From positions 1-54,786 of the forward strand of contig JAFTRX010000068.1 of NCBI GenBank assembly GCA_017462015.1: a DNA stretch of 54,786 nucleotides, read 5' to 3'. Shown one piece after another: positions 1 to 8,489 of this stretch. Source of the DNA: Lentisphaeria bacterium (GTDB lineage: Bacteria; Verrucomicrobiota; Lentisphaeria; Victivallales; Victivallaceae). Made by a program: the position numbers and the translations under genes. Each line of letters starts with the position of its first letter. Position 1 is the stretch's first letter. The notes below the pieces were generated by a model that saw only the letters and a list, made by a program, of their open reading frames with translations, was not told where the DNA came from and searched no databases.

Positions 1-8
1 GAGGCAAA

Positions 9-47
9 TAAAAAACGCTGTCAAAACGATAGTTTTGAAACAGCGTT
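9..47 (-). terminator. Terminator of the tRNA-Leu-Gly-Tyr operon
   Basis: Read on the minus strand, AACGCTGT and CAAAAC pair with GTTTTG and ACAGCGTT (14-27 with 32-47, a two-base bulge on one side, GATA loop on the plus strand), followed by a run of six T. A further outer pairing, GGCAAAT at 3-9 with ATTTGCC at 53-59, is possible. Stem plus T-run directly after tRNA-Tyr is a standard rho-independent terminator. Confidence 0.85.
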
Positions 48-94
48 CTTTAATTTGCCGCAAAGATGATTCCGGCAACATGTTTTTTAAATGG

Positions 95-176
95 TGGTGG
101 GAGGTGGATTCGAACCACCGAAAGCGATGCTAGCAGATTTACAGTCTGCCCCCTTTAGCCACTCGGGAATCCCACC
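95..176 (-). tRNA. tRNA-Tyr (GTA anticodon)
   Basis: The minus strand folds as a class II tRNA: GGTGGGA acceptor, anticodon stem CAGAC/GTCTG-type around a loop centred on GTA, a long variable arm, the T-loop GGTTCGAATCC, and an encoded 3' CCA. It is the last gene of a three-tRNA operon and lies two bases from tRNA-Gly. Confidence 0.95.
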
Positions 177-178
177 AG

Positions 179-252
179 TGGAGCGGGTAAGGGGGGTCGA
201 ACCCCTCTAACCAGCTTGGAAGGCTGGTGCACAGCCGATATGCCATACCCGC
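179..252 (-). tRNA. tRNA-Gly (TCC anticodon)
   Basis: The minus strand gives GCGGGTA acceptor, an anticodon stem CCAGC/GCTGG with loop CTTCCAA (anticodon TCC), a normal T-arm and an encoded CCA end. It is the middle gene of the Leu-Gly-Tyr operon. Confidence 0.95.
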
Positions 253-256
253 ATTT

Positions 257-341
257 TGGTACCGACGGTGGGAGTCGAACCCACAAGCCTTGCGGCACAC
301 GGACCTGAACCGTGCGCGTCTGCCAATTCCGCCACGTCGGC
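257..341 (-). tRNA. tRNA-Leu (CAG anticodon)
   Basis: Class II tRNA on the minus strand with stem CACGG/CCGTG, loop TTCAGGT (anticodon CAG), a long variable arm, the T-arm GGGTTCGACTCCC and an encoded CCA. The first acceptor pair is G1-U72, as it is in the tRNA-Leu(GAG) at 10812. It is the first gene of the operon. Confidence 0.95.
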
Positions 342-384
342 TGATTTATCAGCCACCCGGACTACTCCGGGTCGTTGTTTTATT

Positions 385-413
385 AATATAACTCCAGTTT
401 GATGAATTTGCAA
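385..413 (-). promoter_or_regulatory. Sigma-70-type promoter of the tRNA-Leu-Gly-Tyr operon
   Basis: On the minus strand TTGCAA (408-413) and TATATT (385-390) are separated by exactly 17 bases, about 45 bases before tRNA-Leu. The leader carries a small hairpin (ACCCGG 355-360 with CCGGGT 367-372). The promoter of the tRNA-tuf operon at 10718 has the same two hexamers. Confidence 0.7.
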
Positions 414-555
414 ATGCTAAAACAAAAATTTTTGAAAAAATCTTGTTTTTCAGATTTTGTTCCACAGCTATCCCATAAAATCAGCAAAATGCTTGTTTTT
501 TAAATTTTTCGGCGGAAGAAAATTGGAGTTGGAAAAAGTGATTTTGTCAGATTTT

Positions 556-596
556 GTTTTGCGCAAGCAAAACGCGCGTGCGCTATGCGCACGCGC
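556..596 (-). terminator. Double hairpin downstream of the SulP gene
   Basis: Two adjacent perfect hairpins lie about 55 bases after the SulP stop codon: GCGCGTGCGC (574-583) with GCGCACGCGC (587-596), and GTTTTGC (556-562) with GCAAAAC (567-573) around a GCAA tetraloop. On the minus strand the GC-rich stem is followed by GTTTTG, so it can act as a terminator. The rest of 414-648 is AT-rich with no convincing gene; CAGATTTTGTT occurs twice (450 and 548). Confidence 0.5.
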
Positions 597-648
597 CACC
601 AGTGACATTGCGTTCAAAATGCTTTGTCGCGACCGCAGTATGGGATAG

Positions 649-2310
649 TTATTTCAGTTCCTCCGCGCGCTTGAGCGCCCGATCGATGTGCGGACAGATA
701 TTCTCTTTGCCCAGTTCTTTGACCAGACCGAAGTGTTCAAATGCCTTCATCGGCTGGGAATCCGGCTGAACTCCGGAGAGGATGATGTTGACATTCCGCT
801 TCCGGCACTGCTTTACAAAGTCTGCCAGCACCGTCAAGCCGGTGGCATCTATCGCCGGAACCATTCTCATGCGCAGGATGATCGTGGAGATACCCGACTT
901 GGAAAAGCCCATCGCTTTATCCCGGAAACCGTCGACCGCACCGAAGAAGAACGGTCCCTGAACTTCAAAGACCACCACGTTTTCCGGCACGTTGCGGCTT
1001 TTGATGTTGTCCGGATCATCGAGTTCCTGCTTGTCACCGGCAAGTTCTCCGGTGATGGCGCTGACGTTGGAGATGTCGGACATTCTCCGGATGAAGAGCA
1101 ACGCTGCCAGCACAACTCCAATTTCCACCGCCACGATCAAGTCGATGAAAACGGTCAGCAAAAAGGTCGTCAGCATCACCGCCCAGTCGCTCTTGGGACC
1201 TTTGAACATCCGGCAGAAGGTGTGGTATTCGCTCATATTGTAGCACACCACTGCCATGATACCGGCAAGTGCTGCCAGCGGGATCATTTTTGCCTGCGGT
1301 GCCAACAGCAGCAGGATCAACGTCAGGACGACCGCATGGATCATTCCGGCGACCGGAGTCTGCGCACCGCTTTTGATGTTGGTGGCGGTTCGGGCGATTG
1401 CGCCGGTGGCGGGGATGCCGCCGAAGAATACCGCACCGATATTACCCAATCCCTGACCGATAAGCTCGGTGTTGGGGAGGTGACGTTTGCCGCCGGTCAT
1501 ACCATCGGCAACGGTGGCGCTGAGCAGTGATTCGATCGCCGCAAGCAGTGCGATGGTGAATGCGGGCATAAGCACTTCACCGAAGCGTGATACCGGAAGG
1601 ATCTCCAATCCGGGCATCGGCAGCGTGCGCGGGAGTTCGCCGAATTTGGAACCGATGGTGTCGATTTCCAAACCGCACGCCGCAGACAGTGCGGTTGCGG
1701 CAAGCATACCGATAAGCATCGCCGGAAGTTTGGGGAAGAATCTGCGTATCAAACAGATGACGATAATGGTAAAGATACTGATCCCGAAGGTCGCCCAGCT
1801 GATATTGCCCATGTTGAGGACAATGGTTTTGATTTTGCCGATGAAGTCTGCCGGAAGATCAGCGAGTTTCAAGCCGAAAAGATCGTTGAGCTGAGTGGCA
1901 AAGATGACCACGGCGATGCCGGAGGTGAATCCGGTCGTTACCGGGAACGGGATGAACTTTATCAATGCACCCATTTTGAAGATACCAAAAAGTATCAGAA
2001 TGGCTCCGGCAAGCAGTGTCGCTGTCAGCAGACCGGCATTGCCGAATTTTGCGTAGATGGAGGCGATGATGACGATAAACGCTCCGGTCGGACCGCCGAT
2101 CTGCACCCGGCTGCCGCCGAAGAGCGAAATCAGAAAACCGGCGACGATCGCAGTGTAAATTCCCCGCGCCGGAGTGAATCCGCACGCAATGGAGAACGCC
2201 ATTGCCAATGGCAGCGCGACAACTCCTACGGTGACCCCTGCAAAGAGATCCTGACTGAACTTTTTCCACGAGTACTCTTTCAACTCTGAAAACAATACCG
2301 GACGAAACAT
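649..2310 (-). CDS. SulP-family anion transporter with C-terminal STAS domain
   Basis: This 553-residue protein is a secondary transporter of the SulP/SLC26 family (sulfate, bicarbonate or another anion; the substrate cannot be read from the sequence). Residues about 15-410 form the multi-helix membrane part and include the family segment GGPTGAFIVIIASIY. From about residue 444 a cytoplasmic STAS domain follows (VVFEVQGPFFFGAV, then a DATGL motif). Length and domain order are normal. ATG start with an AAAGGG-type site upstream. It is transcribed alone: a hairpin at 2345-2371 separates it from the envelope operon and a double hairpin follows it. The family call is secure, the substrate is not. 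Confidence 0.93.
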   Translation of the reverse strand: MFRPVLFSELKEYSWKKFSQDLFAGVTVGVVALPLAMAFSIACGFTPARGIYTAIVAGFLISLFGGSRVQIGGPTGAFIVIIASIYAKFGNAGLLTATLLAGAILILFGIFKMGALIKFIPFPVTTGFTSGIAVVIFATQLNDLFGLKLADLPADFIGKIKTIVLNMGNISWATFGISIFTIIVICLIRRFFPKLPAMLIGMLAATALSAACGLEIDTIGSKFGELPRTLPMPGLEILPVSRFGEVLMPAFTIALLAAIESLLSATVADGMTGGKRHLPNTELIGQGLGNIGAVFFGGIPATGAIARTATNIKSGAQTPVAGMIHAVVLTLILLLLAPQAKMIPLAALAGIMAVVCYNMSEYHTFCRMFKGPKSDWAVMLTTFLLTVFIDLIVAVEIGVVLAALLFIRRMSDISNVSAITGELAGDKQELDDPDNIKSRNVPENVVVFEVQGPFFFGAVDGFRDKAMGFSKSGISTIILRMRMVPAIDATGLTVLADFVKQCRKRNVNIILSGVQPDSQPMKAFEHFGLVKELGKENICPHIDRALKRAEELK

Positions 2311-2344
2311 TTTTTTCCCTTTCTTGAAACGTAACTAAATGAAA

Positions 2345-2371
2345 ATCCACGACATGACTTCTGTCGTGGAT
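2345..2371 (-). terminator. Terminator between the envelope operon and the SulP gene
   Basis: A perfect 10-bp stem (ATCCACGACA 2345-2354 with TGTCGTGGAT 2362-2371). On the minus strand it is followed by ATTTTCATTT and would end the operon that finishes at 2570; on the plus strand it is followed by seven T. The rest of 2372-2569 shows no gene. Confidence 0.6.
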
Positions 2372-2569
2372 TTTTTTAAACACATTCTCATAATATACAC
2401 CGCAAACGCATTTTTTGCAATGTAATAATAGCTGTCTTACCAAAAAACAATCTTCGGTTTATGCTGTTGCAAACACAGTCCGCCACTTGCACACAAGCCG
2501 GTCTGTACGGAGAGTGTAGAGCTGCTTGTCCGGAGACGGGCTTCTTCTAAGCGCCACTTTGGGGATGCG

Positions 2570-4840
2570 TCACTTTTTTTCGGAGACGACCTGAATGTTG
2601 CCTCTGCCTTCGAGAATCTCGGTTTTAAGGTTGCCTTTGATGACATCGCTGTACTGGATTCTTCCGTCCCGGCGCAAATACGGGCGGCGCGGCGCATCGG
2701 CGGTGATGACGATGTCACTTGATTCGACCGTGTAGACGGCGGTATCGCCTCCGGCGTAGGTGGATTTGCCTTTGGCATCTTTATTGACCAGGACTACATT
2801 TTTCTTGCAGATAATCTGTTCCAGATCAATGCCGTCGGACAATGCTATGCGCGACGGTGCCGCATTTTCGCTCATATCCAGTTCAAAGGGGTCGGCATCC
2901 GGATTTGCCGCTGCCGGTTTTGCGGCATTGGCTGTTGCCGGCGGCGCTCCGGTAAAGACGAACATATCCTGACAGCGTATCTCATTTTCGCCTTCCTGCA
3001 GAATGACATCTTTGTGAAATTCAGCCCGGTTTTTGATGAGGTAGGTCATGGCGTGTTCCGCCTTGAGAATACGTTTTTTTCCGTTGGATGATTTTTTCAG
3101 CTGGGGCAGGCTTCCGGCAACGACTTTCCCGTCGCAGATAATGCGGATAAGCTGGATGTTGTTGGTCGCAAACATTCCCGGCGTAACGGCTGTTCCCGGT
3201 TTCATCTCCCGGAACTCCAGTGTCATCAACTCGGTGCGCAAATCGCTCTCCTGATCTTTCATATATACATTGCCGGAGGCGATGACTTTTTCGAGTGTCT
3301 TGTTGTTCGCCGCCCGTCCGCCCAGTGCCACACCCCGGGAAGATTTCTCTTTCTGCGGCGCGGTACGGTAAGCGGAATTTTTCATAAAGAGATCCAGCCG
3401 GTCGCAATCCAGCGTATCACCTTTGTGGTCAACGTGGACCCGTTCATAAAACACCAGTTTGTCGGTCGGATAATCCAGTTCACACCGCGCGGCATTGATG
3501 GTGCTGGGACGGCGCGGCGCGGCTTTGGCGGAATTGGCAACTTTGGGGATGGTGACGATTTTTACGTTGCCGTCGCAGTGGATCCGGTCAAGTTCCTGAC
3601 TGCCGGAGAGCGGAGAAAACTCCGCATTGCCGCCATTTTTTTTGCTTTTTGCAACTTTTTGCGGAGCTTTTTTGAGAAATATCCGCATGGAATTGCAAGT
3701 GAGGACAGCTTCTTTATCGGTCACTGTGACGTTGCCGGTAAAGACATTGAGATTTTCCACCGCATCAAAGTCAGCCCGGTCGGAGGTTATGGTTCGGGCG
3801 ATTTGTGTCCGGGTGCCAATTTTTTCACTTTCGGTGATCTTGCATTTGCCGTTGACAAATGCTTTGCGCGAAAAGCGCAGAAGTTCGATCCGTTCTCCGG
3901 AAAGTTCATGGTTGTCCTGCGCCATTTTCGGCAGCTCTTCCTCGCCGGTCAGAATGATCCGTCCGCTGTCGAACTCATATTCCAGATGTTCGCACCACGC
4001 GGTTTGAACCGCATTTTTATCTCCGGAATCTTCCGGTCTGCGGCGCAATACCACGTCGCCATCTGCCAAAATCCGGGAAATCCCTTTGAGCATGGCACTG
4101 CTGTCGCCGGTATCTTTTTTATGTGCGGAGCGTTTCTGTTCCGCTTTGGATTTCAAAAATATGGTGAGCCGGTCACAACTCAGCGTGGTATTGCCGTCAA
4201 CGACTTTGACATTTCCGATAAGCATCAGTTCGTTGTGCGCCATATCAAACCGAAGGGAGTCTCCGGTGGCACTGACGGTGGTGTAACGCGGCGGAACCGG
4301 TATTTTCCGGCTGATGATTTCGCGGGGATCACTGTCATCGCGGCGTGCAACGATGCGGACGTCGGAACTTATTTCGATCTCCTTGGTGTTCAGATTGGTT
4401 CGGAATCCCACGCCGTCAAGGTCAAATAACGGTGTGCGCATAAAGACATTGTCATCGCCGTAGACCAGATTGTTTTTGCGGTCGAAGTTGCACATCGGCG
4501 TGAATATTACGGCATCACTGGTGAGGTAACGTCCTTTCCAGAAGTTCAATACATCGATCAGCGGAGCATCAAGTTTATGTATATTCTGCTTCCAGCCATC
4601 GGGGATCTTATCCACATCTGCAGTGGTGAGCAGACGGTCGATAAGCGTATTTTTGCCGGTAATCATATCGCCGCGCCGGTTGCCGTTGTCGGCAAAGATG
4701 ACCACTTCAAGCTTGCCCTTCTGATAAAGCGGGATCTTGACATGCCCCAGCGTGAAGTCCCGGTCAAGTGCTGATCCGGAAAGCAACTGCGGCAGCATGA
4801 TCGCCGCACCGAGAAACAGAATATAAAAAAACTTTTTCAT
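2570..4840 (-). CDS. Oversized LptC/LptA-like (OstA-type) periplasmic protein
   Basis: A 756-residue protein with an N-terminal signal sequence (MKKFFYILFLGAAIMLP). The segment around residues 110-160 (VFMRTPLFDLDGVGFRTN) resembles LptC; after it come at least four OstA/LptA-like beta repeats, each reading roughly as a GNV/DGNV strand, a short polar stretch and a 'xTLxCDRLxIFLK'-type strand. LptA and LptC form the periplasmic bridge that carries lipopolysaccharide to the outer membrane; E. coli LptA is under 200 residues, so this chain is about four times longer. The start overlaps the kdsC stop by four bases (ATGA), so the two are translationally coupled. Family placement rests on repeat pattern and context; the LptC part is less certain than the OstA repeats. 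Confidence 0.75.
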   Translation of the reverse strand: MKKFFYILFLGAAIMLPQLLSGSALDRDFTLGHVKIPLYQKGKLEVVIFADNGNRRGDMITGKNTLIDRLLTTADVDKIPDGWKQNIHKLDAPLIDVLNFWKGRYLTSDAVIFTPMCNFDRKNNLVYGDDNVFMRTPLFDLDGVGFRTNLNTKEIEISSDVRIVARRDDSDPREIISRKIPVPPRYTTVSATGDSLRFDMAHNELMLIGNVKVVDGNTTLSCDRLTIFLKSKAEQKRSAHKKDTGDSSAMLKGISRILADGDVVLRRRPEDSGDKNAVQTAWCEHLEYEFDSGRIILTGEEELPKMAQDNHELSGERIELLRFSRKAFVNGKCKITESEKIGTRTQIARTITSDRADFDAVENLNVFTGNVTVTDKEAVLTCNSMRIFLKKAPQKVAKSKKNGGNAEFSPLSGSQELDRIHCDGNVKIVTIPKVANSAKAAPRRPSTINAARCELDYPTDKLVFYERVHVDHKGDTLDCDRLDLFMKNSAYRTAPQKEKSSRGVALGGRAANNKTLEKVIASGNVYMKDQESDLRTELMTLEFREMKPGTAVTPGMFATNNIQLIRIICDGKVVAGSLPQLKKSSNGKKRILKAEHAMTYLIKNRAEFHKDVILQEGENEIRCQDMFVFTGAPPATANAAKPAAANPDADPFELDMSENAAPSRIALSDGIDLEQIICKKNVVLVNKDAKGKSTYAGGDTAVYTVESSDIVITADAPRRPYLRRDGRIQYSDVIKGNLKTEILEGRGNIQVVSEKK

Positions 4841-5358
4841 TGCCGGTAACGCTCCAATACCTGATCCAGTGTACCCTGTTCGCTCAACACCCGGTAAACG
4901 ATCTCATAGGCAACACCCTTGCCGCCTGCGGCAGCTGTGCGCCACGGGGAAGCTTCATCCATAACGGCAACGGCATCGGCCGGGGTCACGGCGATACCGG
5001 CGCGTTTCATCGGCGGAAGGTCGACTACGTCATCTCCGGCATAGAGGCACTCTTCGGGAGAAACTTCCATTTCTGCGCAAAGTTCATTAAATGAATCCAG
5101 TTTGTTTTTAGCGCTGAACACGCACTTTGAAATCATGGAATCAGAGGCAAAAATCCGGTTGATTTCATCATTTCTTGCAGAGAGCAGGGCGGTTTTCAAT
5201 CCTGCCCGGATGGCGAGTTTCAGCCAGTGCTGATCGTGGATGTTGAAAAATTTTATCGATTTACCGTCGGCGGAGCAGGAGTAACTCCCGTCCGTCAACG
5301 TTCCGTCAATATCGAAGATCAGCAGTTTGATCTTTTGGAAATCAGCTGTTGAGTGCAT
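4837..5358 (-). CDS. kdsC: 3-deoxy-D-manno-octulosonate 8-phosphate phosphatase (KdsC)
   Basis: A 173-residue HAD-superfamily phosphatase without a large cap, the normal KdsC size. It removes phosphate from Kdo-8-phosphate to give Kdo for the lipopolysaccharide core. Motif I is FDIDGTLTDG with nucleophile D16 and D18; motif II is LSAR; motif IV reads AGDDVVDLPPM. It overlaps kdsA by 17 bases upstream and the LptA-like gene by four bases downstream, so Kdo synthesis and LPS transport are one transcription unit. Confidence 0.93.
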   Translation of the reverse strand: MHSTADFQKIKLLIFDIDGTLTDGSYSCSADGKSIKFFNIHDQHWLKLAIRAGLKTALLSARNDEINRIFASDSMISKCVFSAKNKLDSFNELCAEMEVSPEECLYAGDDVVDLPPMKRAGIAVTPADAVAVMDEASPWRTAAAGGKGVAYEIVYRVLSEQGTLDQVLERYRQ

Positions 5359-6154
5359 GAATCGCTTTTACCTGGATTAATGTTTCTTTGATCTGCTGGA
5401 AATCCAGTGAGTTGGGACCGTCGGACCACGCTTCCTGTGGACGGGGATGGACTTCGGTGAAGAGCGCATCAATACCGACTGCGGCGGCGGCTTTTGCCAG
5501 CGGCAGAACAAATTCTTTACGACCGCCGGAGGCGTTGCCCAAACCGCCGGGAAGCTGCACGGAGTGGGTGGCATCAAAGACCACCGGAACTCCAAGATTA
5601 CGCATCGTCATCAAGCTGCGCATATCGACGACCAGATTGTGATAACCGAAACTGGTGCCGCGTTCGCAGAGCATCACTTTGTCATTGCCGGTGGAACGGA
5701 CTTTGTCGATAACGCCCGCCATATCTTCCGGAGCCATGAACTGACCTTTTTTGATATTTACCGGCAAACCGGTTTTACCGCAGGCGACCAGCAAATCGGT
5801 CTGACGGCAGAGAAACGCCGGAATTTGGAGCAGATCGACCACTTCAGCGGCGCGGGGAACTTCTGCACTCTCGTGGACATCAGTCACCACGGGGATGTTG
5901 AAGTGTTCTTTGACCGATTTCAATATGCTCAGACCTTTTTCGATACCCAAACCGCGTTTGGATGAGATGCTGGAACGGTTGGCTTTGTCATAAGATGCTT
6001 TGAAGACATACTGGATATCCAGTTCGGTGCAGAGACCGATCAGATATTCTGCGATTTCCAGACAAAGTTTTTCTGATTCCGCAACGCAGGGACCGCCCAG
6101 CAGCAAAAGTTTGCCATTGCCGGCGACAACAGATTTACCGATTTTGATTTCCAT
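5342..6154 (-). CDS. kdsA: 3-deoxy-8-phosphooctulonate synthase (KdsA), metal-dependent type
   Basis: A 270-residue TIM-barrel enzyme that condenses phosphoenolpyruvate with arabinose-5-phosphate to Kdo-8-phosphate. Family segments visible are GGPCVAES near the N-terminus, KASYDKANR, TDVHE, the FDATHSVQLPGG stretch and a C-terminal TEVHPRP. Cys23 in GGPCVAES marks the metal-dependent class; metal-independent enzymes such as that of E. coli have Asn here. The 54-base gap before it (6155-6208) is AT-rich with TATA-like tracts and could hold a secondary promoter; no strong Shine-Dalgarno sequence is visible. Confidence 0.95.
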   Translation of the reverse strand: MEIKIGKSVVAGNGKLLLLGGPCVAESEKLCLEIAEYLIGLCTELDIQYVFKASYDKANRSSISSKRGLGIEKGLSILKSVKEHFNIPVVTDVHESAEVPRAAEVVDLLQIPAFLCRQTDLLVACGKTGLPVNIKKGQFMAPEDMAGVIDKVRSTGNDKVMLCERGTSFGYHNLVVDMRSLMTMRNLGVPVVFDATHSVQLPGGLGNASGGRKEFVLPLAKAAAAVGIDALFTEVHPRPQEAWSDGPNSLDFQQIKETLIQVKAIHALNS

Positions 6155-6208
6155 AGTGACAGTTGTTCTCTCTTATATATAATATATGTATTACAGTTAT
6201 ATACCGGC

Positions 6209-7228
6209 TCACTCTTTTATTGCGGCCAGCAGTTCATCGAAAAGGATAGGGGCAGTACCGATTTTTCCGACCACCACACCGGCGGCGCGATTTGCCAGTT
6301 CTGCTGCCAAAAGCGGGGAACATCCGGTTGCCAGCGCCAATGTGCAGACTGCGGCGACAGTATCACCGGCTCCGGAGACGTCAAAAACCTCTCTCGCGCG
6401 GGTGGGAATAACCTGCGGTTCACCGTTTGCCGGATAAAGTATCATGCCCTGACCCGCCAGAGAGATGAGCAGATTTTCCGGCTGCCAGATCTCAAAAATC
6501 TTTTCTGCGGCACGGCGGAGGGGCTGATCTTCTGCCGGATCGTTCACCGGCCCCGGATCGTTGATGCCCGCCAGGGCGAAGGCTTCACTGCGGTTGGGTT
6601 TGAGCAGAGTCAATCCGGCAACCGGAGTTACGCCGCCGGATTTCGGCTTGGGATCGAGCATGGTGAAGATGTTGGATCTCTTTGCCTCTTTGATTATGAC
6701 TTTCAGCATGTCGGCGCAGAGAACGCCTTTGGCATAATCGTCAAAAATAACCGCATCGATCTCCGCTTTCCGGATGTGGCGCACCACTTTGGAGACCAGT
6801 TTGTCCCGGTCAGCTTCCGATATCGGGGTGGTATCTTCAAAGTCGGCGCGCAGCAGTTGCTGAGCTCCGGCGACAACGCGGCATTTTTCGGTTGTGCGGC
6901 GTTCGTTGGAACGGATTATTCCGGCGATGTCGGCGCCGTATTCTTTGAGCAGGGCAATCACCTCTTTACCGGCGGGGTCATTGCCGACGATACCGAACGC
7001 TTTGGCGTGACCGCCCAGAGTCGCGATATTACGTATGACATTGGCGGCACCGCCGGGGCAGCAGCTGCGGCGGCGGACGTCGACGACCGGTACCGGAGCT
7101 TCCGGAGAAATCCGGTTCACTGCGCCCCAGAGGTAGGCATCGAGCATGATATCACCCAGAACGGCGACCCGTCCGGAATTGAATTTCGCGATCGCGGCGA
7201 GTTCTTTATTTCTGTCGTGTAGAGCCAT
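6209..7228 (-). CDS. ADP-heptose pathway kinase (HldE/RfaE kinase domain only)
   Basis: A 339-residue PfkB-fold sugar kinase matching the N-terminal half of HldE (D-glycero-D-manno-heptose-7-phosphate kinase). Visible motifs are GDIMLDAYLWG with NRISPEAPVPV, the glycine-rich CCPGGAANVIRN segment, DPKPKSGG, and the PfkB signature DVSGAGDT (catalytic Asp near 289). The cytidylyltransferase half of bifunctional HldE is absent, so a separate nucleotidyltransferase is expected elsewhere. The start overlaps the upstream membrane-protein gene by 23 bases. Heptose and Kdo genes in one operon imply an inner-core-type LPS. Confidence 0.9.
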   Translation of the reverse strand: MALHDRNKELAAIAKFNSGRVAVLGDIMLDAYLWGAVNRISPEAPVPVVDVRRRSCCPGGAANVIRNIATLGGHAKAFGIVGNDPAGKEVIALLKEYGADIAGIIRSNERRTTEKCRVVAGAQQLLRADFEDTTPISEADRDKLVSKVVRHIRKAEIDAVIFDDYAKGVLCADMLKVIIKEAKRSNIFTMLDPKPKSGGVTPVAGLTLLKPNRSEAFALAGINDPGPVNDPAEDQPLRRAAEKIFEIWQPENLLISLAGQGMILYPANGEPQVIPTRAREVFDVSGAGDTVAAVCTLALATGCSPLLAAELANRAAGVVVGKIGTAPILFDELLAAIKE

Positions 7229-7715
7229 TGGTATCTTCTCCGCGTGTTTTGTTGAGCAAACCGTTTATGTATGATGAAGTATTGATACGGTTTTCTTTTG
7301 AAAAGCGTTTTCCCTCTTTGAGTTGGACTGCAACTATGTAAAGTTCACGCAAAACGGTGGAAATCTCTTTTACCTCCTGAGGCGTGAGTTTGTCTCCCTC
7401 CTCCCGCATATAACGGGCGAAGTTATCCAGTGCATCGGAGAGCAGTTGTTTTTCCATTTGCAGTACGGCATCATCCTCTCCTTTTGCATTTTTGCCGGAG
7501 ATGTTGGCACAGGTGGTACGGGTATAGTCGAACAGTAAAAGCACATCGATGCGGTTGGCCTCATCAGCCATCAGGTTTTCATTTCTCATGGCGACCGGAA
7601 TGGCGACCGCCAGCAGGATCTCGCCTGCTACGATGAGAAAGAAGAGCAGCACCGCCAGAAACGCAACATAGTTCCGGCGGTAGTTTGCTGTGAATTTTAT
7701 CTTGTCTGATGCCAC
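7206..7715 (-). CDS. Unrecognised single-helix membrane protein in the LPS operon
   Basis: About 169 residues from the GTG at 7715, which has a GGGGA-type site seven bases upstream; a longer TTG-started version (7739) overlaps the preceding stop but has no such site. After a short basic N-terminus there is one hydrophobic helix (YVAFLAVLLFFLIVAGEILLAV, written here as its two halves YVAFLAVLLFF and LIVAGEILLAV), then a charged, largely helical domain (QMEKQLLSDALDNFARY, ISTVLRELYIVAVQLKEG). The topology suggests an inner-membrane anchor with a soluble helical domain. I do not recognise the family. Its place between the HAD gene and the heptose kinase suggests an envelope role, which is inference. 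Confidence 0.7.
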   Translation of the reverse strand: MASDKIKFTANYRRNYVAFLAVLLFFLIVAGEILLAVAIPVAMRNENLMADEANRIDVLLLFDYTRTTCANISGKNAKGEDDAVLQMEKQLLSDALDNFARYMREEGDKLTPQEVKEISTVLRELYIVAVQLKEGKRFSKENRINTSSYINGLLNKTRGEDTNGSTRQK

Positions 7716-7735
7716 GGTGTATCCCCGGATGGAGG

Positions 7736-8395
7736 TCAATTCTGCCAGTTGAGGATTTCCCAGTTGTGACCTTCGGCGTACTGCGCCAAATTGTCACAGG
7801 GGTCGACCACGACCGGACGTCCGGCGGTGTTCAGCAGGGGGAGGTCAAGCATGCTGGAAGTGTACACTGCAACTTCAGAAGCATCAAAGTTGTAACGCTC
7901 GCACAATCTGCCGAGGTAAAAGAGTTTGCTTTCGGCGTAAGGATAGAGCTTTGCAGCAGTGCCGGTGAAGAAACCGTTGTCCGCATCCGGATCGGTGCCG
8001 ATATAGTCGGTGATGCCGAAGTAAAGGGCAGTGTGGTAGGCAAGGATATTGTTGGTTGAGGTGAGGATCGCGACCTGACCTCCGGCGCGGATGATGCTTT
8101 TGATATAATCAAATGCGGACTGCTTGATGGCAGGTTTCACGACCTCTTCAAAGAATTTAAAAGCGATCTTGAGCATATCCGGCTTGGTGTTGCCTTTGAA
8201 TTCTGCCAGCTGGAACTCCAGAAACTCACCGGCATTGAACAGTCTGCCTGCGGAGCGGCTTTCCTGGAAGGCGGCAGAGGATGCAAGAGACGTTTCCGGC
8301 GCAAGTCCGGCCTTGACCAGATACTCTTTCCAGGCAGAATCGTAATTGACGGCAGCCAGAGTGTTGTCCATTTCAAAAAGATGCAATTTGATCAT
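7736..8395 (-). CDS. HAD-IB-like hydrolase with altered catalytic motifs
   Basis: A 219-residue protein resembling the phosphoserine-phosphatase-like HAD-IB branch (FEMDNTL followed by DSAWKEYL, and YTSSMLDLPLL near the C-terminus). Two catalytic positions differ from the family: motif I has Glu8 where the nucleophilic Asp of DxDxT is expected, and motif IV has Ser180 where the first metal-binding Asp is expected, while Asp10, Asp184, the motif II LTST and a Lys (ESKLFYLG) remain. It may be an inactive or repurposed phosphatase. First gene of the envelope operon; RBS AAGG nine bases before the ATG. Confidence 0.8.
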   Translation of the reverse strand: MIKLHLFEMDNTLAAVNYDSAWKEYLVKAGLAPETSLASSAAFQESRSAGRLFNAGEFLEFQLAEFKGNTKPDMLKIAFKFFEEVVKPAIKQSAFDYIKSIIRAGGQVAILTSTNNILAYHTALYFGITDYIGTDPDADNGFFTGTAAKLYPYAESKLFYLGRLCERYNFDASEVAVYTSSMLDLPLLNTAGRPVVVDPCDNLAQYAEGHNWEILNWQN

Positions 8396-8489
8396 GACAG
8401 TATACCTTGTTTTTTCGTATGATTATTCTATATATATGTAAATATATCACCTCAATTGCAAAAATACCAGTTTTTTTCCGGCGATATAG

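Noticed and set aside
207..413. 68-codon frame across the tRNA-Leu and tRNA-Gly genes
   Set aside because: It is the translation of tRNA sequence (the AELADAHGSG-type artefact common for tRNA-Leu).
2437..2778. 113-codon frame overlapping the end of the LptA-like gene
   Set aside because: Most of it overlaps the LptA-like gene in another frame and the composition (Ser/Pro/Arg-rich) is that of a shadow.
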